From Streptomyces huasconensis (GTDB taxonomy: Bacteria; Actinomycetota; Actinomycetes; Streptomycetales; Streptomycetaceae), in assembly GCA_004010275.1 (NCBI GenBank), contig RBWT01000006.1, positions 1 through 64,000 on the forward strand: a DNA stretch of 64,000 nucleotides, given 5' to 3'. Positions 49,256-60,951 of the stretch are shown here, one piece after another. The notes beneath the pieces were generated by a model, which did no database searches, was not told where the DNA came from, and saw only the letters and a list, made by a program, of their open reading frames with translations. The first letter of the stretch is position 1. Each line of letters starts with the position of its first letter. A program made the position numbers and the translations under genes.

Positions 49256-50783
49256 CGACGAGCAGGACAACTCCGGAGCCGTCCGCCGCCGCTCCACTCA
49301 TAGACCTGCACGCGCTGGTGGTGGCGGTACGCAGGCGCCGCCGCCTCTGGTGCTCCCTGGCCCTCGCGGGGCTGCTGCTCGGCGCGGCGGTGGCGCTCCT
49401 GCGGCCGCCGCCGCCGAGCGCGGTGACCAAAGTGCTGGTCGCGCACAAGGAGGACCAGCCGAACGACACCGGAACGCTGATCCGTACCGACGTCGAGCTG
49501 CTGGCAACCACGCGGATCGCCGACAAGGCCCTGCGGTCCCTCGGCTCCCCGGAGAAACCCGAGGACTTCATGCGGGAGTACCGGGGCACCGGCCTGACCA
49601 ACAACCTGCTCCGGATCGACGTGACCGGTGACAGCGACGCGCAGGCGGTGGCCCGGGCCAAGGCACTGGCCGACGCGTTCGTCGCCGACCATGTGCAACG
49701 GATGCGGGAGACCGCGAAGGCCGAGGCCAAGGCGCTGCTCGACCAGCGTGACCGGATGCGGGACGAGCTGGCCAAGGTCGACAAGGCGATAGGAGACCGT
49801 TCGCCGCAGGCCGACCCGAAGGCGGCGGCGGGCATCGAGACGCTCTTCGCCCGCCGTGCCGAACTCAACTCGCGCATCGCCGACTTCGACCAGCGCGCCG
49901 AGGAGGCGCGCATCGGCACACCGCGGCTCGTCGCCGGCACCCGGATCGTGGACGCCCCCCGCGCGGTGCGCCACTCCCTGCCCAAGGCGGCCGCCACCAA
50001 CGCCGCGATCGGGCTCCTCCTCGGACTGGTCCTCGGGCTCGCGGTGGCCGCGGTCGGCGCCGTGGTGGCGGACCGGCCCGTGCTGCGCCGGGAGATCGCG
50101 GCGACCTCGGCGCCTCCGTCATCGCGGAGCTGCGCCGCGCACCCCGCCGGCCGGCCTGGCCGTGGCGACGCCGACGGACCCGGGTGGCGGGCGAACGCCT
50201 CACCACGACCCTGGCCCGCGCCGTACGCGGCTCCGCGGAACCGGTGTCGCTGCTCGAACTGGGCTGCGCGCGCAGTACGAGCGTGCTCGCCCTGGACGTC
50301 GCCGGGGCGCTGGCGGCGCAGGGGCCGGTGGCCGTCGTCGACGGACTGCCCGGCCCGCACCTCGCGGACAGCCGCCGCAAGCCGGGAGACCCGGACGTGG
50401 TCAGCGGCGAGGGCGCCGCGGCCCTGCCGCGCCAGGTACGCCGGCTCGGCGTCGGCTCGGTCGCGCCCGGCACCGCGTGGACCGACCTCCCGTACCTCGG
50501 GAGCCGGACCGTGCTCGTCGTGCGTGCCGGACACGCCAGTGCCGCCTGGCTGCACACCGTGGCGCGGCAACTCGCCGACCAGCGCGTCGCGGTGATCGGT
50601 GTGGTGCTGATCGACCCCGACCCGCGTGACCGGACCGACGGCACGCTCTGGGACGGGACGGACACCGCGCCGCGGGGCCGCGCCGAGCGGCCGCCCCGGC
50701 ACAACGGGACGGACCGGCCGCGGGCGAAGCGGCCGCCGACGTGGGCCGCACGGGTCCCGGACACCGACCAGGAGGCCCCGTAG
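49252..50783 (+). CDS. Second Wzz-like co-polymerase with degenerate kinase-like tail (one frameshift)
   Basis: About 510 residues. GTG overlapping the previous stop (GTGA). Wzz domain: RRRRLWCSLALAGLLLGAAVAL, LVAHKEDQPNDTGTLIRTDVELL, coiled coil around AKAEAKALLDQRDRMRDELAKVD, second membrane segment AAIGLLLGLVLGLAVAAVGAV. The tail (VSLLELGCARSTSVLALDVAG, then GPVAVVDGLPGPHLAD and TVLVVRAGHASAAWLH) aligns in order with BY-kinase P-loop and Walker B regions but lacks GKT/S, and no Tyr cluster ends the protein. The break near 50104 is repaired by one G. It probably regulates polymer length without kinase activity. Confidence 0.72.
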
Positions 50784-50786
50784 AAC

Positions 50787-52712
50787 ATGTGTGGCATCGC
50801 AGGCACCTACCTATGGCCGGACGGGAAGGCCGTGACCGACCGGCTCACCGACACCCTCGCCCACCGCGGCCCGGACGGGGCGGGCCGGTACGACCACCCC
50901 GTCGGCGACGGCGAAGTACACCTCGGACACCGCAGGCTGGCCATCATCGACCTGTCCGAAACCGGCGCCCAGCCGATGGTCTCGGGCGGCCTCGCCCTGA
51001 CATACAACGGCGAGCTGTACAACGCGCCCGAGCTGCGCGCGGAACTGACCGCCGCGGGGGTGCGCTTCCGCGGGACCTCCGACACCGAGGTGCTCCTCGA
51101 GGCCTGGCGGCGCTGGGGCACCGACTGCTGCCGCGGCTGCGCGGCATGTTCGCGTTCGGGATCTTCGACGAACGCACCGGCGACCTGGTGCTCGCCCGCG
51201 ACCAGCTCGGCGTCAAGCCGCTGTTCCTGCTGCGGCGCGGCACCGGCCTGATGTTCGCCTCCGAGCTGAAGGCGCTCGCCGCGGTGACCGGCGGGACGCT
51301 GGAGGTCGACCACGGGGCGCTGGTGGCCTCGCTGCTGTACTACTGGGTGCCGGACACGCGCTGCGCGTTCCGCGAGGCGGAGAAGCTGCCGCCCGGGAGC
51401 TGGCTCAGGTGCCGGGCCGACGGCCGGGTGGAGCGCGGCCGGTACTGGAACCTCAAGGATGTCGCCGCCGAGGGCCGGGAGCGGGCCCTCAGCGGCGAGC
51501 GGCCGGACCTCGCCGCCGCCGTCGTCGAGGAGTCGACACGGCGGCACCTGCTCTCCGACGTACCCGTGGCCACCTTCCTCTCCGGTGGCCTCGACTCCAG
51601 CTATCTGACCGCGCTGGCGGCCCGCCACCGGCCCGGCATCTCCGCGTACACCATCGGGTTCCGTGCCGAGGACGCCAAGTTCGAGGCGATGCCCGACGAT
51701 CTGCGCTACGCACGGCAGGTGGCCCAGCGGTTCGGCGTCGACCTGCACGAGATCGAGATCGCCCCGGACGTGCTGGAGCTGCTGTCGCGGATGACGTACG
51801 ACCTGGACGAGCCGATCGGCGACCCCGCGGCGATCAACACCTTCCTGATCTGCTCGGCCGCCCGGGAGGCGGGGTCAAGGTGATGCTCTCGGGGATGGGC
51901 GCCGACGAGCTGTTCGCCGGGTACCGCAAGCACCTGGCCAACCAGCTCGCCCTGCGCTACCAGCGCATCCCGCGGACCCTGCGGCGCGGCGTCTTCGCGG
52001 CCGTGGACCGGCTGCCGGTCGCGACGGCCCGCCGCGGGTACCGCTCGGTGCGCTTCGCGAAGCGGTTCCTGTCCTTCGCCGAGCTGCCGGAGGAGACCGC
52101 GTTCCGGCGCAGTTACACCATGTACGACCAGGCCGAACTGCTCGCCCTGGTGACCCGGAGCTGGCCGGGACGGTCGAGGACGTGCTCACCGAGCACGCGG
52201 ACATCTACCACGACAACGACCTCGACGACTTCGTCAACCGCATGTGCCTGGGCGACGCCCGGATGTTCCTGCCGGGCCTGAACCTCGCCTACACCGACCG
52301 CTCCAGCATGGCCGCGTCGACGGAGGTACGGGTGCCGTACGTGGACGTCGAGGTGGTCGAGGCGGCGTTCGCCGTGCCCGGCGACCGCAAGATCGTCGGA
52401 CGGCAGGGCAAGGCCGTCCTCAAGGAGGCGGCCACCTCCGTCCTGCCCCGCGAGATCGTGTACCGGCCCAAGGGCCTGTTCAGCGCCCCGCTGCGGGCCT
52501 GGATGAGCCGGGACCTGGCGCCCCTGGTGCGCGAGGTGGTGCACGACGGCCTGCTCGTCAACTCCGGGATTCTGCGCCGCGACGCGCTGGTGCGGATGGT
52601 CGCCGAGGACGCTGCCGGGCAGCGGGACTTCTCCAAACACCTGTGGCACGTGCTGACCCTTGAGCACTGGTACCGCGGCGCGACCTCCGGCTCCGGCCGG
52701 ACCGCCCCCTGA
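50787..52712 (+). CDS. asnB: Asparagine synthase (glutamine-hydrolysing) in exopolysaccharide operon (three frameshifts)
   Basis: About 642 residues after repair. The N-terminal glutaminase has the nucleophile Cys2 (MCGIAGTY), HRGPDGAG, HRRLAIIDLS and YNGELYN. The synthetase domain has FLSGGLDSSYLTAL (PP-loop) and VMLSGMGADELFAGY. Frames change near 51130, 51876 and 52160; each is repaired by adding one C or G next to the same base (for example gactgctgcc to gactgcctgcc). In polysaccharide operons such enzymes often amidate uronic acid carboxyls, which fits the uronic-acid-making neighbour better than asparagine supply. Starts 4 bases after the previous stop. Confidence 0.85.
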
Positions 52713-52749
52713 CGGGGCCCTGAAAGACGTGGAAACAAGAGGAGTTCGG

Positions 52750-54932
52750 GTGAAGCAGGTCGTACAGAACTACAAGAGCGGCGAGCTGGCGGTGCTCGAC
52801 GTGCCGGTGCCCGGGTGCAAGCCGGGCGGCGTACTGGTCCGCAGCCTCTACTCGCTGATCTCCACCGGCACCGAGCTGATGAAGGTGTCCGAGGCGGGCA
52901 TGTCGATGGTGGGCAAGGCCCGCTCCCGGCCGGACCAGGTGGCGAAGGTCATGCAGAGCGTGGCCACCAACGGGGTGCCCGCCACCTACCGCAAGGTGAT
53001 GGGGAAGCTCGACTCCTACACGCCGCTCGGCTACTCGCTGTGCGGGGTGGTCGAGCAGGTCGGCGCCGGGATCGACGGCGTGAAGGCCGGCGACCTCGTG
53101 GCCTGCGCGGGCAACGAACACGCGCTGCACGCCGAGGTGAACTGGGTGCCGAAGAACCTCTGCGCCCCGGTGCCGGACGGTCTCGCACCGCGCCACGCGG
53201 CGTTCGGCACCGTCGGGTCGATCGCCCTGCAAGGTGTGCGGCGCGGTGAGTCGCAGCTCGGCGATGTGGCGCTGGTCATCGGCCTCGGGCTGATCGGGCA
53301 GCTCGTGGTGCAACTCCTGACCGCCTCCGGCGTCCACGTCGTCGGCGTCGACCCCGCCCCGGACCGCTGCGAACTGGCGGAGCGCCTCGGCGCCGCGGCC
53401 TGCGGCGACCCCTCCTCGCCTGCCGTGGAAGCGGCCGTCGCCGAGCTGACCGACGGCCACGGCGTGGACCAGGTGTACCTGCGCCGCGGGCGGCGGCAGC
53501 AACGAACCCGTCGAGCTGGCCGCCCGGCTCTGCCGCGACCGCGGCCGGGTCGTCGACATCGGCAAGTGCCGCCTGGACCTGCCGTGGAACGCGTACTACG
53601 AGAAGGAGCTGGACGTCCGGTTCTCCCGCAGCTACGGCCCCGGGCGCTACGACCCGGAGTACGAGCTGGAGGGACGGGACTACCCGATCGGCTACGTCCG
53701 CTGGACCGAACGCCGCAACCTGGCGTGCTTCCTCGACCTCGTCGCCCGCGGCCGTGTCGACGTGGAGCCCCTCATCTCCCACATCGCCGACTTCGACGAC
53801 GCGGTCACGACGTACGAGCGCCTGAAGGACGGCGACTTGAAGGCGGTGGCGGTGCTGTTCCGCTACCCCGGACAGACGGGGGAGGCGGAGACAACGGCGC
53901 CTTCGGTGACCGTGCCCGCCGTGACCGCGCGGCGGCGGAGTCCGGCCCGGGCCGCCATGGCACCGGTACGCGTCGCTTTCGTCGGCGCGGGGAACTACGC
54001 GACGTCGATGCTGCTGCCCCACCTCGCACAGCGCGACGGCGTCACCCTGTCGACCGTCGTCACCACGACGGCGCTCTCCGCGGCCAACGCGAAGCGGAAG
54101 TTCGGCTTCGCCGAGGCGACCACCGATCTCGACGCCGTCCTCGGCGACGATTCCATCGACGCGGTGTTCGTCGTCACCCGGCACAGTTCGCACGCCGAAC
54201 TGACCCGCAAGGCACTGCTCGCCGGGAAGGCGGTGTTCGTCGAGAAGCCGCTCGCCCTCACCGAGGCCGAATTGACCGGCGTGCTCGCGGCGGTGGAGGA
54301 GTCCGGCAACGACCGGCTCCAGGTCGGCTTCAACCGCCGGTTCGCGCCGCTGCTGCGGGAGGCCCGGCAGCGGTTCGGCACCCGCAGCGGTCCGGCGAAC
54401 CTCCGGTACCTGGTCAATGCGGGCCGCCTCCAGCACGGCAGCTGGTACCTCCGCCAGGGCACCGAGGGGTCGCGGTTCGCCGGTGAGGGCGGGCACTTCA
54501 TCGACACGGCGAGCTGGCTGCTGGGGGCCGACCCGGACTCGGTGTACGCGGTCGCCACGCCCGGCCACGAGGACCTCCCGACCGTGCTGCGCTACCCGAC
54601 GGGTCCACCGCCACCATCAGCTATGTCACCACCGGCCCGGCCGGCTTCCCCAAGGAGACACTGGACCTCGTCGCGGACGGCGTGCGCTGCGGCTCGACGA
54701 CTTCGTCCGCGCCTCCGTCCACGACAGCCGCAAGCGGTGGGTCAGTTCACGGCTCCCCAAGGCCAGGGACAAGGGCCAGAACGCCGAACTGGCCGCGTTC
54801 GTCAAGGCCGTGCGGACCGGCGGGCCGATGCCCGTGCGGCTGGAGTCGCTGGTCGCCACCACGGCGGCCACCCTCGCCGTCCGGACCGGCCTGGCGAGCG
54901 GCGCGCCGGTGACCCTGACGAGGGCGCGATGA
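52750..54932 (+). CDS. Bi-domain oxidoreductase: zinc-type dehydrogenase plus Gfo/Idh/MocA (about three frameshifts)
   Basis: About 727 residues. GTG at 52750 with GAGGAG upstream. Part one is an MDR-type dehydrogenase (VLVRSLYSLISTGTELMK, SLCGVVEQVGAGIDGVKAGD, cofactor motif LVIGLGLIGQLVV). Part two, after a Pro/Thr linker, is a Gfo/Idh/MocA domain (VRVAFVGAGNYATSMLLPHL, VVTRHSSHAELTRKALLAG, VFVEKPLALTEAEL). Breaks near 53480, 54600 and 54692. This fusion is regularly next to heparinase II/III genes in surface-polysaccharide clusters, as here; its sugar substrate is unknown. The stop overlaps the next ATG (ATGA). Confidence 0.82.
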
Positions 54933-56922
54933 CCGTGAGCGCGGGGAGCGCGGGCTGGTACCTGCGGCGGCTCTCCCGGATGGGACCGCGTGAGGTCGCG
55001 GGCCGGGCGGGCGACGCGGTGCGCAGACGGCGGTGGCGGTCGGCGCGGCCGAGCAAGCCCGACGTGACGGCGCCCGGTTCACCGCGGTCCTGCCCGCCGG
55101 GGCGATCGCCGCGGTCCCGCCGGACGCCGCGAAACGTCTCGTCGCCGAGGCGGACCGGCTGATGGCCGGGCACATCGAGTACTTCGGGGTGGCCCGCGAC
55201 GACCTGGCCGACCCGGACTGGTGGTACGACCCGAAGACCGGACGCCGGGCCCCGTGGGGGTACGCCTTCGACGTGCCGTACCGGAACGAGGACGTGACCG
55301 GGGACATCAAGCAAATCTGGGAGCTGTCCCGGCACCAGTACCTCACGGTGCTCGCCGCCGCCTACGCGGTCACCGGGAACGACCGGTACGCCGAGCGTGT
55401 CGCCGAGCACCTGCGCGCGTGGTGGTCGGCGAACGCGCCGCTGCGCGGGGTGCACTGATCAGCGGCATCGAGCTGGGCATCCGGCTGCTGTCCTGGGTGT
55501 GGGTCCGCCGGCTGCTCGACGGCTGGCAGGGCGCGGCCGAGCTGTTCGAGGACAACCCGGTGGCGCACAGCCAGATCTACCACCACCTGCGCTGGCTCGC
55601 CGCCTTCCCCAGCCGGGGGTCGTCGGCGAACAACCACGTCATCGCCGAGGCCGCCGGGCAGGCCGCCGCGGCCTGCGCGTTCGGGTGGTTCCCCGCCTCG
55701 GCGCGCTGGCGGGCGGATGCGGCTGCGCGCACTGGAGCGGCACCTGGGCGGCAATACCTTCGCCTCGGGCCTCAACCGCGAGCTGGCCACCGAGTATCAC
55801 GGCCTGGTGCTGGAGCTGGGGCTCGCCGCGGTGGCCGAGGCGGATGCGGCGGGCGTACCGGTCCCCGCCCCGGTCCGGTCGACGCTGCTGCGGATGACCG
55901 ACGCGCTCGCGGCCGTCGTCGACAGCCGGTTGCGGCCGCCCCGCCAGGGGGACGCGGACGACGGCCACGGCCTGGTCCTGGACGGTACGGGCACCGACCG
56001 CTGGGCCTCGCTCCTCGCCACCGGGGAGGCCGTGTTCGGCCGTCTCGACTGGTGGCCGGAGGTGACCGGCACCGATGTGCGCACCCCGCTGCTCGCCGCG
56101 CTCATCAAACCCGCTCACCTGCCGGTGTCCCGCCCGGCGAGCCGACCGGACCACTTCGCCGACGCGGGGCTCACCATCCTGCGCGGCCCGGACCTGCGCG
56201 GCCCGAAGGAGATCTGGTGCCGCTGCGACGGCGGTCCGCACGGCTTCCTGTCCATCGCCGCGCACGCGCACGCGGACGCGCTGTCCGTGGAGGTGCGGCA
56301 CGACGGCGTCGACGTGCTCGCCGACCCGGGGACCTTCTGCTACCACGGGCAGCCCGCGTGGCGGCAGTACTTCCGGTCGACCCTCGGCCACAACACGCTG
56401 CAACTCGACGGCGCCGACCAGTCCGTCTCCGGTGGCCCGTTCCTGTGGACCCGGCATGCGCGCAGCCGCGTCCTGACCGCGGACACAGCGGGCCCAGCGA
56501 ACACAGCGGGCGCCTCCGGCCAGGCCGTGGCCCGCTGGTGTGCCGAGCACGACGGATACGCACCCTCCGTGCACCGCAGACGGGTTGAACTGGCCGCCGC
56601 GGAGCGGGAGTTACGCGTGATCGACGAGGTACGCGGCCCCCGCCGCTCCGTGCTCCTGGCGTTCCACCTCGGCCCGGCGATCACCGCGGAGCTGGCGGGG
56701 GACCGGGCCGTGCTCACCTGGAACCGGGACGGTGAGGACCGCTCCGCCGTGCTGGACCTGCCCGGACAGCTGAGCTGGCGGGCGCACCGCGGCGAGACCG
56801 AGCCGCCGCTGGGCTGGTACTCCGCCGGGTTCGGCCGCAAGGAACCCGCCACCACGCTGCTGGGCACCGGTGTCGCCGACGGCGCCGAGGGATTCACCAC
56901 CGTACTCAGGTTCAGGGACTAG
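54929..56922 (+). CDS. Heparinase II/III-family polysaccharide lyase-like protein (about three frameshifts)
   Basis: About 664 residues after repair. The N-terminal half is an alpha-toroid (IKQIWELSRHQYLTVLAAAY, NNHVIAEAAGQAAAACAFGW, HLGGNTFASGLNRELATEYH) and the C-terminal half a beta-sandwich (GFLSIAAHAHADALSVEV, YFRSTLGHNTLQLDGADQS), with the HAHAD and GHNTL motifs of heparinase II/III. No signal peptide is visible, so it may act inside or on lipid-linked chains. Lyases of this class cleave uronic-acid polymers; here it may trim or edit the product. Breaks near 55060, 55452 and 55720. Overlaps the oxidoreductase gene by 4 bp. Confidence 0.83.
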
Positions 56923-56930
56923 GGGGACGC

Positions 56931-58450
56931 GTGGGGAGGACGTGGCGGAAGTGGGGGGCTCCCGGTGGTGGCGCTGGCCCTGCTGGCGGCCGGCTGCGAG
57001 CGCACGCCGGACGCCCCGGACGCCAAGGCGCGGCCGACCGCCGCGCCGGCCGCGCCCGTGGCCCGGGTGTGTGCCGAGCCTGCCGCCGGACCGGCGAAGG
57101 CACCGGCGGGCGCGGTGACCGTCGACCCCGCGAAGGTCGGTGACCTGGCCGCGAAGACGAAGAACAGCCCGCCCCACACCACGTTCTGGCTCCGCCCGGG
57201 CAAGCACAGGCTCGCACCGGACCGCTACGCCCAGGTCATCCCGAAGAAGGGCAACCGCTACCTCGCGCGGCGGGCGCGGTGCTCGACGGCCGCAAGACCA
57301 ACCAGTACGCGTTCGGCGGCACCGCCCGCGAGGTCACCATCCGCCACCTGACCGTGCAGCGCTTCGTCGCGCCGCCGGACGAGGGCGTGGTCAACCACGA
57401 CTCGGCCGACGGCTGGGTGATTGAACACGCGACGATCCAGTACAACTCCGGTGCCGGGCTGATGGCCGGTGCCCGCCAGCGGGTCCGCGCCAGCTGCCTG
57501 CGCGAGAACGGCCAGTACGGCATGAACGCGTACAAGGCCAAAGGGAAGATCAACGGCCTGGTGGTCGAGGGCAACGAGATCGTCGGCAACAACACCGACG
57601 ACTGGGAGCGGCGGCGCAAGGGATGCGGCTGCACCGGAGGCGTCAAGTTCTGGGCCGTCGACGGCGCCGACGTGCGCGGCAACTGGGTGCACGACAACCG
57701 TGGGGCCGGGCTGTGGGCGGACACCAACAACAACGACTTCCGCATCGAGGGCAACCTCCTGGAAGCCAACGACGGTGCCGCGCTGATCTACGAGACCAGC
57801 TACAACGCCGTCATCCGGAAGAATACGATCCGGCGCAACAACTGGGTCGAGGGCCGCAGATACGCCGACCGCGGCGACACCTTCCCCTTCGCGACCGTCT
57901 ACGTGTCCGAGTCCGGCGGCGAACCACGCGTCAAGGCCCGCACCGACAAGATCGAGATCCACCGGAACGTGCTGGAGGACAACTGGTCCGGGATCACCCT
58001 GTGGGAGAACGCCGACCGCTTCTGCAACAGCCCGGCCAACACCTCCTCCGGCGACTGCACGCTGCTGGTGAAGGACACCGACCGCTGCGCGCGCCCGGCG
58101 ATCGCCAAGGCGCCGCTGTACGCCGACTGCCGGTGGAAGACCCAGCGGGTGGACATCCACGACAACCGTTTCGTGCTCGACAAGTCGACTGTCGACTGCA
58201 CGGTGAAGTGCGACCGCATGGCGGTCCTGGCCAACTACGGCACCTACCCCGACTGGTCGCCGTACCAGGGCGAGCGGGTGGCCCGGGCGATCACCCGCAA
58301 ACAGCACAACCGCTGGCACGACAACACCTACGTCGGCCGTGGAAGTTCGTGGCCCACGACCCGAGCCGGGTGCTCGACTTCGGGCAGTGGCAGGGCGATC
58401 CGTACCGGCAGGACGCGGGCAGCACCTTCCGCGCGCGGGACGGTGGTTGA
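56931..58450 (+). CDS. Right-handed parallel beta-helix lipoprotein (about three frameshifts)
   Basis: About 506 residues. GTG with AGGGGG upstream; lipobox ALLAAGC (lipidated Cys) after a break near 56961. The body is a series of beta-helix coils with Asn ladders: VIEHATIQYNSGAGLM, GLVVEGNEIVGNNT, GNWVHDNRGAGLWAD, FRIEGNLLEANDGAALIYE and VIRKNTIRRNN. Cys pairs (GCGCTGG and later) suggest disulfides outside the cell. Such proteins include polysaccharide lyases and C5-epimerases (AlgG type). With the AlgD-like enzyme and the lyase-like gene next door, a role in polymer modification is plausible. Other breaks near 57268 and 58338. Confidence 0.8.
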
Positions 58451-58451
58451 G

Positions 58452-59707
58452 ATGCGCACCGGCCCCATACCGGACACGGACCGCATACCGCCGAAGACCG
58501 TCGGGGCGGTCTGGGGACTGCTCGTCCTCAACACGCTCGGCTCCACCGGGGCGAAGACCATCGTCCCGCTGCCCCGCTCCCTCATCCAGATGGTCACCAT
58601 GGGCGCGCTGGTCGCCGCGTTCACGCTGGCGCTCGCGGTCAACCTCCGGCTGCGCGTCCGCCCCAGCGCCTACGTCTTCCTGCTCACCCTGCTGCTCGTA
58701 CCGAGCGTGATCTCCAGCGCGGACCTGGGGTCCGGGTTCGGCGCGCTGTTCCGCTGCGCCCGCCTCGCCCTCTTCGTGGGCACGCTGTGGCTGCTCAGCC
58801 GCTGGTGGGACGGCGGTGTCACGTTCGTCCGGCACCACATCCGGATGTACTTCGCGGTGCTCGGCTCGGTCGCCGTGGGACTGGCCGTCTCGCCGGGCGC
58901 CGCCCTGCCCGACCTGTACGGCGGGCGGCTCGTCGGCGCGCTGTGGCCGCTCACCCCGCCGCAGATCGGACAGTACGCCGCGGTCGTCATCGGACTCACC
59001 GTCCTGCTCCTCCTCGGCCGCCGGACCGACAAGGGCAGCGCGGCGGTGGTCATCGTGCCGTCACTGGTCCTGCTCGCCCTGACCCACACCCGTACGGCCA
59101 CGCTCGGCCTGCTCGTCGGGCTCGCGCGGCCGCGATCGGCTCGCTCGTGCTGACCAGCGCCGCCGCCCGCCGCTTCTTCGCCTGGGCGGTCCTGGGCGCC
59201 GTGGTGGCCGGGGTGGGGTTCGCCTCCGCGCTGCGGGCGTGGTTCCTGCGCGGCCAGAGCCAGGAGCACTTCACCAGCCTCACCGGCCGGGAGAAGGTCT
59301 GGGACGCCCTGCTGGCGGCGCCCCGGACGACCTCGGAGCAGCTGTTCGGCATGGGCCTGGGCGACAAGTCCTTCGGCGGGCTGCCGATCGACAACAGCTG
59401 GCTGGCCGTCTACCACGAGCAGGGCCTGACCGGGGCCGCCATCGTGGCGGCGATCATCGTCGTCCTCGCCGGTGTCGCACTGCTGCGCCCGCCGTCGCTG
59501 TCGCGGGCCTGCGCGATCTTCCTGATCGGCTACTGCGCCATCGCGTCGTACACCGAGGCCGGGCTCGGCGACGCCTCGCCGTATCTGCTGCATCTGGCCG
59601 TGGCCGCCTCCCTGTTGGCGGCGCCCGCCGCGGCGGCGCCTCTCGCGACGCCCGAAGCCCCTCGACGACGTGTCCCGCGCTGGGCCCCGAGATCGGAGAT
59701 GACCTGA
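58452..59707 (+). CDS. Wzy/O-antigen ligase-like membrane polymerase (one frameshift)
   Basis: About 418 residues with about ten membrane segments (VGAVWGLLVLNTLGSTG, MVTMGALVAAFTLALAV, YVFLLTLLLVPSVISSA, AVVIGLTVLLLLG, FFAWAVLGAVVAGVGFASAL, IVAAIIVVLAGVALL). The loop SLTGREKVWDALLAAPRTT, then FGMGLGDKSFGGLPIDNSWL, is the large periplasmic loop typical of Wzy/WaaL proteins (TGRxxxW then GxGxG and HN/NS-type motif). The break near 59127 is repaired by one G. It would polymerise repeat units outside the membrane. A Wzx flippase is not in the window. Confidence 0.82.
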
Positions 59708-59709
59708 GG

Positions 59710-60951
59710 ATGCACGGCATGCACGTGTTGGTGGTGCACAACCGCTACGCCTCGGCGCAGCCGAGCGGCGAGAACAAGGTCGTCGACCAAGAGGTGGAGC
59801 TGTTGCGGGCGGCAGGCCACCGGGTCGAGGTGTTCGAGCGGCGCATCGACGACATCGCCGCCCGGTCCCTCCCCGCCAAGGCCGCCGTGCCGCTCCTGGT
59901 GCCGTGGAATCCGGCGGTCCGCGCGGAGCTCGCCGCCCGGCTGCGCGCCGAGCGGCCCGACGTGGTCCACGTCCACAACGTCTTCCCGCTCCTGTCGCCC
60001 GCGGTCCTCGCCGCCTGCGCCGACCTCGGGCGTACCCGCCGTCGCCACGCTGCACAACTACACCCAGGTCTGCCCGCCCGGCACGCTCCAGCGGGATGGC
60101 CGGCCGTGCACCGAGTGCGTCGGGTCGGCGGCGCCGCTGCCCGCCGTCCGGCACGGCTGCTACCGCGGCTCACGCCTGGCGACGGTGCCGCTCGCGGTCA
60201 GCATGGCGGTCAACCGGCGGCGCTGGTGGACCGGTGTGGAGCGGTTCCTGTGCATCTCCGCCGCGCAGCGCGACGTCCTGGTACGGGCGGGCATGCCCGG
60301 CGAACGCCTCGCGGTGAAGCACAACTTCGTGCCCGACCCCGCCCCCGACGACCGCCGATCGGCCCCCGGCGAGCATCTGCTCTACCTCGGCCGCCTCGCG
60401 GAGACCAAGGGCGTACGGCTGCTCATGGCCGCCTGGGACGAGATCGCCGCCGGCGGCGGTGTGGGGCGTACCGCTGGTCACGCGGGGCGCCGGGCCGCTG
60501 GAGCGTGAGGTGAGCGCCTGGGCGGCGGGCCGGGACGACGTGCGCTGCGTCGGCCTGTTGGACACGGCGGAGTGCCGACGGGCCAACTCGCGGTCGTCGC
60601 CGTGGTGCTCCCTCGACGTGGCTGGAGGCGTTCGGCCTGGTGGTCGTGGAGGCGATGGCGGCCGGGGTCCCGGCCGTCGCCGCCGGCCACGGCGCCTTCG
60701 TCGCGCTGGTCGAGGACGGCGTGGCCGGGCTGCTGCACCGCCCGGGCGACCCGGCCTCGCTCGCGGCGTGCCTGCGCCGCGTCACGGCCGACCCGGACCG
60801 CAACCAGCGGATGGGGCGGGCGGCCCGGCGCCGTTACGAGCAGGACTTCAGCCCGGCCGTCGGGCTGGAGCGCCTGGTGGAGGAGTACCGCACCTCGATC
60901 GCGGCGCGGACGCAACCAAGGGGGACGGAAACCATGGGGGGCAGCAAATGA
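59710..60951 (+). CDS. Glycosyltransferase family 4 (three or more frameshifts)
   Basis: About 414 residues. N-terminal GT-B domain (VLVVHNRYASAQPSGENKVV, DVVHVHNVFPLLSPAVL, ATLHNYTQVCPPGTL, then a CxxC pair in RPCTECVG), C-terminal domain (HLLYLGRLAETKGVRLLMAAW, VPLVTRGAGPLEREV, APSTWLEAFGLVVVEAMAAGVP with the donor-binding Glu). Breaks near 60030, 60465 and 60590. Start at 59710 or 59719 (both ATG). The stop overlaps the next ATG (ATGA). It adds a side or backbone sugar; the specificity is unknown. Confidence 0.8.
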
